Assembly (NCBI GenBank): GCA_037952775.1
Contig: JBANAY010000004.1
Location: 3,224,001-3,288,000, forward strand
Length of the DNA stretch: 64,000 nt
Source: Clonostachys chloroleuca
Lineage: Eukaryota > Ascomycota > Sordariomycetes > Hypocreales > Bionectriaceae
Direction of reading: 5' to 3'
Made by a program: the position numbers and the translations under genes
Part shown: in pieces, positions 57,557 through 64,000 of the stretch
Position numbering within the stretch: position 1 is the first letter of the stretch
Layout of the letters: every line of letters starts with the position of its first letter
Notes under the pieces: model-generated
The model's input: only the letters and a program-made list of their open reading frames with translations
Database searches by the model: none
What the model was told of the DNA's origin: nothing

Positions 57557-60500
57557 ATGTCTGCTCTCCCGCGACGTTATCGGTCGTCCACATCGGCCTC
57601 CAACTCGACACCCACCAAATCGAAATCTCTCGAAGTCCTCACTGCTCTGCTCGATGGCGTCGACCCGGCAGCGGGACCGCGATGCGGAGATGGATACCCC
57701 GATGCCTCTAAGCTGGTGAAGGGGCTTCGGCAAATCGCCCAGCATGTTGGTGTGGCCAGCAACTCCAGCCACCAGGACGATTTCCGACACGCTCGAGGCT
57801 TCGAGCGAATACTAGATGTTTTACGTGCCTTCTCAGGCTTTTACGATCCGAAGAAACGAAGCGATGTGGATATGTTATTGTTGTTCACACTTCTGGGGGA
57901 GTGCTTGACCGTGTTGTCTGCGGCTCTGCGGGATCATGCTGGTAACAGACGGTTCTTTCGGTTCAAGGTTGAGGGTGGTGGGTGGGAGTCTCTGGAGCAG
58001 ACTATCGCAAGTATTGGCCTTGGCGGAGCCGAGCCTGACCCATGGATTAGCTGCCATGTTTTTGGGAAGCTCCTTGCATTTGCTCTCGATGACGAAGGCC
58101 CGGATTTGCTATGTACCTCCATTGCCAAGACTCTCCACTCATCCCAAGACGACCCGCTGGACGATTCAACGGGTGAAATCAAGGACAACTCGAAATACGC
58201 AGAGACTGATATTGGTGGAGATGAACAATGGGACCTCGTTCTGGCCAAGTCTATTGAAAATATCGGACCAAACGTACGGGAAATCATTGATGCCAAGACT
58301 TTTGTCCGGCATCCGGAGATCCTCAGAGTTGTTGTGAGCTTCTGGTCTGCAATCCCAAGGACGGTGGAAACACCGCCGACGGCCGCGTCTCTGATTGTCC
58401 TTGAAATCATTTACTGTCTTATGTTGGACTCTGTCCGCAACTGTGCTGCCATCCACTCTACCCGTGTGCTCTCACAGTTCCTACGAGCCGTCTTCCAAAC
58501 CGACTCAAATCTTGGCCAGCTTGAGCGCCAACGGGTCTTGGATATCTGCAAACAGCTCATGTATCTTGGTGTCAACGAGCCAGCAGATACCCAATTTCTG
58601 CTCTCAACGCCTGGGGCTGATGTTTCCGACTTTTGCCTGGAGATGACTTCCAAATACTCGGGACCGCCTTTCTTCCAATTTGATCTCTCACTCCACGGAT
58701 ATTCATCCTTAGAGTTGGCTACGATGGGTCGGTCATTTCCACCACAATCTACTGCCGGCTACACGTTTACAGCCTGGATACGAGTAGACAACTATGATCC
58801 CTCTTCCCATACTACTATTTTTGGTGTCTATGATGCTACTCAGACTTGTTTTCTGTTGATGTATCTCGAGAAGGATACCCACAATTTCATCCTACAGACT
58901 TCAGTGGTCTCTAGTAAACCAAGTGTTAGATTCAAGACGGTTTCGTTCCAGACAAAGCTGTGGTATCATATCGCCCTTGTCCACCGCCGCCCCAAGACCA
59001 TGGTCTCTAGCAAAGCATCTCTTTATGTCAACGGCGAGTTCGTTGAGCAGGCCCGTTGCAACTATCCCTCGGTCCCTCCCCTTTCCAACGCTAAGAATGA
59101 AAGCTTTGCGTCCTTCAATTCTTCGCAAAATCAAACCAACCCGGTTCAGGCGTTCCTTGGCACCCCCAGGGCACTCTCTGCCAAAATCGGCAGGGGCAAG
59201 GTATACTCTAAATTATCGCTTGCTTCAGCGCACTTGTTCGAGGATGTACTGAGTGATGACTACTTGGCTGTTCATTTTGGTCTTGGCCCTCGTTATCAAG
59301 GTAACTTCCAAGATAGTTTAGGTGGGTTCCAAACATACCAAGCGTCTGCCGCCCTGGGCCTCAGGAACGAATTTATGAACCCCGGGCATAACGATTCTTC
59401 GGATATCTTGAGAGCTATCCGTGAGAAAGCTAGCAGCATTTTACCAGAGAATAAAATTCTCCTGAGCGTAACCCCCACCGCGACCTTCCCAGAGAATGTT
59501 CATTATCTCTACAATGGCCTTTTAAGGTCCTTACCACGCCCGGCCTTGCGGAGCCTGCATCGTATTTCAAGTCAGGAAGGCGGCCCATTAGCCGTCAACT
59601 CTGCTGTTGCTTCTATTTCCGATGCTTTATTCCGGACTCACGGCATTGCGTCCTTCCGAGGAAGTCCGATTGTGAGCGTTCCTTCATATATCGATGAAGA
59701 CTTATGGCGTCTTGCTGGATTTACTCCCCTTGCGTTGAAGCTTCTGGAGAGAGCTTCAACTGTAGATGAGACCATCCGTGCCCTTGAAATCATGTTTTAT
59801 AGTATTCGTCAAAACTGGAGGAATAGTGAAGCAATGGAGCGAGAAAACGGATATGGTGTTTTGAGCATGCTTTTGCGCTTCAAACTTGGCTATGCCGGTG
59901 CAGCCGCCAACGACGGGCCTGTATCGCGTCTCTTCATTTCAAACGCTGACAAGGACAGCCTCACCTTCCGGATACTTAGCTTGATCCTTGGATTTGTGGG
60001 TTACATCCATGGCTCACCTGTCGAATCTTTCATTGTGAATCCTCTGGCTTATCGTATTCTACTTATTGATCTGGATATTTGGCGGAGGTCTGCACCTCGG
60101 ATCCAGGAGCTTTACTATCGGCAGTTTGTCACTTTCGCCGTCCAGAGCAAGCACCATGCCTTTAATAGCAGGCGATTGGTTCGAATGCGTAGGTGTTTCT
60201 GTCCTGATATGACTCGAACGACTTGTTTCTCACATCAGCTACTTAGGTATCGTGAAGAGGCTATTGGACGCTGTCAAGGGTGAGCCAATCTCAGAAGAGA
60301 CAGTCTCGCACTACATGGCTGCATTTGAAGTGCTAGTCAAGTCAAATCTCAACCAAGAGGTTATGCGTTCTCTCTCGTTATTTATCACATACGCCTTCCA
60401 TTCACCCCCAATGTCCCTTTCCCGGACGCCTCGGCCATTGTCCGCAGTTTCTAGACCTGGAACGCCCTTGGTGAGGCGGCAAACTGTCGATCTGGCAAGC

Positions 60501-63500
60501 ACTAGCCCGACACCGGCAGCCAAGTATATTGCAAAGAAGAAACTTGGGAAGAGAATTCTCGCAATGTACTCTGGGATTCTATGCGAAAAGGGCAACCAGA
60601 ACTATATCAAGAAATTTGCTCGGACAGTTACTAACAAGGTAAGCTTAAGACGGCAGAACTAAAATGAACATGCTGACCATTCTGCAGTGGCTGCTTTACC
60701 TCCTTGCTGAAGACGATATAGAGATAGTAGCGCATGGCTGCAAGATCCTTGCGAGGCTGTTGGTCGCTCATGGCTCTGGCTACACGGCAAAATTTGCCGG
60801 TAAATCGGGCGGATTTACAATCATGGCTAGCTGTCTTAAAAGGTACTGGGATGTCCAGACCCTTTGGCCCATTTGCTTGAGCATCTTCTTTGGCATTGAT
60901 GTTGCCGAAATCGATTTCACTCGCAAGTATGACATATCTACTCTTACAGATATGTTCGGAAAGCGAAAGGTTGTCTTCCCTGACGCCCTGCCAATCATTA
61001 CGTCGATGCTGCACCATGGTTTTAAAGAAATCGTTAGATTTCAAGAGGATCCAGATTCTCCTATAACAAAGCTGTCCCCTGCTCCCCGCGAGAATCAAGG
61101 TGATGGAGGGTTGGACTCTGCAAAGCGAGCATATTCTATGGATCTGGATGATGTTGCCCAGAGCAGAGGTGAGTGCTCCTAGTATGCCACAAATGGGTTT
61201 TCTCTAACCCCTTCCAGCAAAATTTCGACAAGAGGGTGAACGGGTCCTTGACCACAGCTTCGTTCTTGAAACCATTATCAAGTTCTTTGTGAATCTCCAC
61301 AAGGATTCTCCCGAATTTCGAGACTTCGCCCTCTCGTCTGAGTGGGTTCGCCTGCATTTATCAGCCGTTTATCCTGTGATCGTCAGTGCAAACGCAGTGA
61401 CGCCGGAGGTGGAACTGAATTCGGGAAACTCGGCTCTGAACTTTGACGGAAGCGACGTTATAATACGGCCTCTGTTTGGTGGTTCTGCGCCAACACCCAT
61501 CGTGCGAACAAGTAGCGTGAACCTGGCCCCCTCGCCCCAGTCCACACCACCTAAAGGAACCCCTCTGCGTAGGGCTTCGTCTTTCGTCCTGCTCACAGCA
61601 CAGAAATCTCAACAGTCTCTGCCCGATGAGCGACTAGTACTTGCTCCTCCAAGTACGCAGGGACAGAAACCTGGTGTGTTACTAGATGGCTTACTGAGTC
61701 TTGTCACCAGAGTCTTCATGGACCAAATCGTAGCACGAAAGGAGTTCGCTGGGTTTGGGCTGTTCACGAAGGTGCCTCCTGGTTTTCAGGAACACCATGC
61801 CTATTTCGAATCCTTCATCTTGCGGAAAATGATACATGAAGTTTCGAAATATATACAGGCCAACCAAAAGACTATCTGCGAACCCCGATTTTTGACGAAT
61901 CTTGGCCGTTTTTGCGTTCACCTGTCAGAAGCGATTTTTGAGGGTTGGTTTCTCAATGGGGCCGAGTCCATGATTGATTTTATCGGCATGCTACTTGAAT
62001 TTTTCGAACGGCCCGATGTTGCATCCCTCAAGAGCGTCCGGCTTTGCCACCAGGCCTTGTCATCAGTCAAAAGTTGCTTCCTGAGGATAATTCTTCTCAA
62101 GCTATCTGACCTCGATAGCACCAAAGTGACCGAACAGGAAGCCAAGAAGTTCATTGATAAAATGGCGTATTGGCAAATGTCAATTCTGAACTGCCTGACC
62201 ACCGAGGACGATTACCCAAAGCTCTTCTGGTACCAGTTGTACTCTAGGCTTGTTGATGATAAGCGATCAGTCCGAATCGGTGCGACAAATTTCATGCGGG
62301 TTATTCTCGTACAGAAGCCTGAGGAGTCTCATGCGCTTATTCGATCTTGTATGCTACCAGACCAGAAAAAGCTCACCGACGACTTTCAAAAACTTACGGA
62401 GAGGGACGATGAGACATTTCTTCTCTGGGTTGACAGGAACCGTCTCTCCCTCGATATCCTCTTTCTGACAACCATGGCTAGAACATGGGAGGATTTCGTA
62501 GCTGCCGAGAATCAGAAGACTACCGAAACAGCTAAGTCAAGAGTTTCGAAACGGAAAGACAAGCTCAAGCAATGGCACCAGGAGAACCTTACTAACGATA
62601 AAATTCTGTTCAATCACGAAGTGGGCAATAGTGCGTGGATGAAGAGCATCTATAGTTCAGAACACTTCAAATATCAACGCTTAGCGCAGGATCAGCAGGA
62701 TGATTTGGCCTTTATAATCCCCGCGTGGAAGAAGATGGAGAGAGATCTGCGCCGACCTGGAGCTGTGTTCAGTGACCCAACAGCAACCGTAAGGTGGAAA
62801 CTAGACCGGACAGAGGGTCGCAGCAGGATGAGACTTCGACTGTTACCTGATTATTCGAGTAATGAGGTCAAGTATCAACCCAAGGGCCAGGGATCCAACG
62901 TACCGCAACTTCACGTCAACACTGCTGTGAATTCGCTTGATGGGTCGGGATCTGATCCATCCTCCCCGAAGAAGAAGTCATCGGCTGGATTACCTGACCA
63001 CGATGCTGCATCTACCTCGGCGGAGCAGGAACAGAACGAATCGGGAATCAACCAGGAAGATGATTTCGAACTCGTGGATGATCCGAATGAGCCAATTGAG
63101 GGAGATGATGGGTTCGAGGACAAGAATCGCAAAGTCATGAGGCGCTTAGAACACGGGGATCAAGTTCAGGCCGCTTATAACATCTCTCGCATTACTGGGC
63201 TCGAAGCCTGCGAGGGCATTCTCATTATCGGAAAGGACGCACTTTATATCATGGACAACGTGTTCCAATGTGCAAATGGCGACATTGTTAATGTTTGGCA
63301 AGCCCCCCGGAAGAGCGAGACCCTTTCACCCAAGTCGTTACTGGTGCTAAGACCATGGAGAAGCGTCAAAACGCTGGCAATCGAGAGCAAGAGTCTAGGC
63401 ATTGGAAATGGCATGATGTTATCAGCATCTCGAAGCGCCGATTCCTTTTCCGTGATGTGGCAATCGAAGTATTCTTCACTGACGGACGAAGTTATTTGCT

Positions 63501-64000
63501 GACGCAAATCAACCCTTCGGCCAGAGACGAGTTGTTCCTGAAGATGCTGAACAAGGCACCTCATACAAGTACCGTTAGCGCTCTGCCAAACCCTGAGGAT
63601 GCTTGGAGATTGGAAATGCTCAAAGTGGTGGACGAGCAACCGCAAGGTCTTGGATCTCGACTAGGAACCCTGTTCAATTCCACACCATGGACTCCGATTA
63701 TGAAGAGCTGGCAAAAGGGAGAAGTGTCCAATTTCCACTATCTCATGATGGTTAATACCTTGGCGGGCAGAACATTCAACGACCTCACTCAATATCCGGT
63801 ATTCCCATGGATCATTGCTGATTACACCAGCGATGAGCTTGACCTACAAAATCCGGCAACCTTCCGTGATCTGTCGAAGCCAATGGGAGCACAGTCACAA
63901 GAGCGAGTCCAACAGTTCATGGAGACGTACAGCGCGTTGCAGGGAATCGATCAGGAGCCCTTCCACTATGGGACCCATTACTCCTCGGCCATGATCGTAT
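57557..64000 (+). CDS. BEACH-domain protein (neurobeachin/Lvs/Bph1 family), 3' end beyond window
   Basis: Exons 57557-60188, 60247-60638, 60688-61168 and 61218 onward join in frame across three short introns, giving over 2,000 residues before the window ends. An alpha-helical armadillo-like N-terminal region precedes a concanavalin-A-like domain at about 394-580 (AGYTFTAWIRVDNYDPSSHT, then LWYHIALVHRR). A helical middle part follows. The PH-BEACH domain (GLEACEGILIIGKDALYIMDN, then VFQCANGDIVNVWQA) lies at about 63160-63530. After a C6 tract at 63303-63308 the frame must shift to continue as PEERDPFTQVV, ESRHWKWHDV and SISKRRFLFRDVAIEVFFTD. BEACH itself starts near 63670 (STPWTPIMKSWQKGEVSNFH, then NTLAGRTFNDLTQYPVFPWI). 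The family works in vesicle fusion/fission, lysosome size and autophagy at cytosolic membranes. WD40 repeats expected at the C-terminus lie outside. Confidence 0.92.

Noticed and set aside
1..64000. CRISPR arrays, bacterial operons or phage-like modules
   Set aside because: Spliced genes, a eukaryotic tRNA context and fungal families throughout. No regularly spaced repeats were seen.

Overview
This is fungal nuclear DNA, most likely a filamentous ascomycete (Pezizomycotina, probably Sordariomycetes). Genes are compact, with short GT..AG introns of about 50-140 nt and CTAAC/CTGAC-like branch sites. They encode typical filamentous-fungal families: Zn2Cys6 and bZIP regulators, MFS carriers, an NmrA-like protein, an SRR1-like protein, an M24 peptidase and a vacuolar subtilisin. 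All exon joins were derived by hand from splice sites and reading frame. No database search was run.

Layout. At 0-6 kb are the 5' end of a monocarboxylate-type MFS carrier (minus, cut by the left edge), an NmrA-like protein (minus), a bZIP factor (plus, divergent from NmrA) and a DHA2-like MFS transporter (minus). At 6-15 kb are tRNA-Glu(CTC), an unusual basic/coiled-coil plus AhpC/TSA-like protein, a COMT-like O-methyltransferase (minus) and, divergent from it, a sugar-phosphate cyclase most like desmethyl-4-deoxygadusol synthase. At 15.6-24 kb are a disordered protein of unknown function (minus), a 4.4 kb gene-free stretch and a four-exon MFS carrier (minus). At 24.2-29 kb is a more AT-rich segment holding a probably complete piggyBac-type transposon, with an intact transposase and candidate TTAA-flanked ends, followed by an SRR1-like gene. 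At 29-42 kb are long intergenic stretches around a small secreted or membrane His-rich protein and a Zn2Cys6 regulator whose zinc cluster appears to need a 3-nt microexon. At 41.7-55.2 kb is a denser run: a membrane sulfatase/LTA-synthase-like protein with a Pro/His-rich insert, an M24 Xaa-Pro peptidase, a PAF-acetylhydrolase-like lipase, a large disordered protein (minus) and a vacuolar Prb1-type subtilisin (minus). From 57.5 kb to the right edge is a very large BEACH-domain gene, cut off by the window and carrying an apparent 1-nt frameshift in a C6 tract.

How genes may work together. The clearest functional pairing is the sugar-phosphate cyclase with the divergent class I O-methyltransferase. 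Together these are the two activities that make 4-deoxygadusol or gadusol-type cyclohexenones, the core of mycosporine UV filters. The ATP-grasp ligase usual in full mycosporine clusters is not seen in this window, so a gadusol-type end product or an unlinked later step is inferred. The rest look like ordinary dispersed fungal genes.
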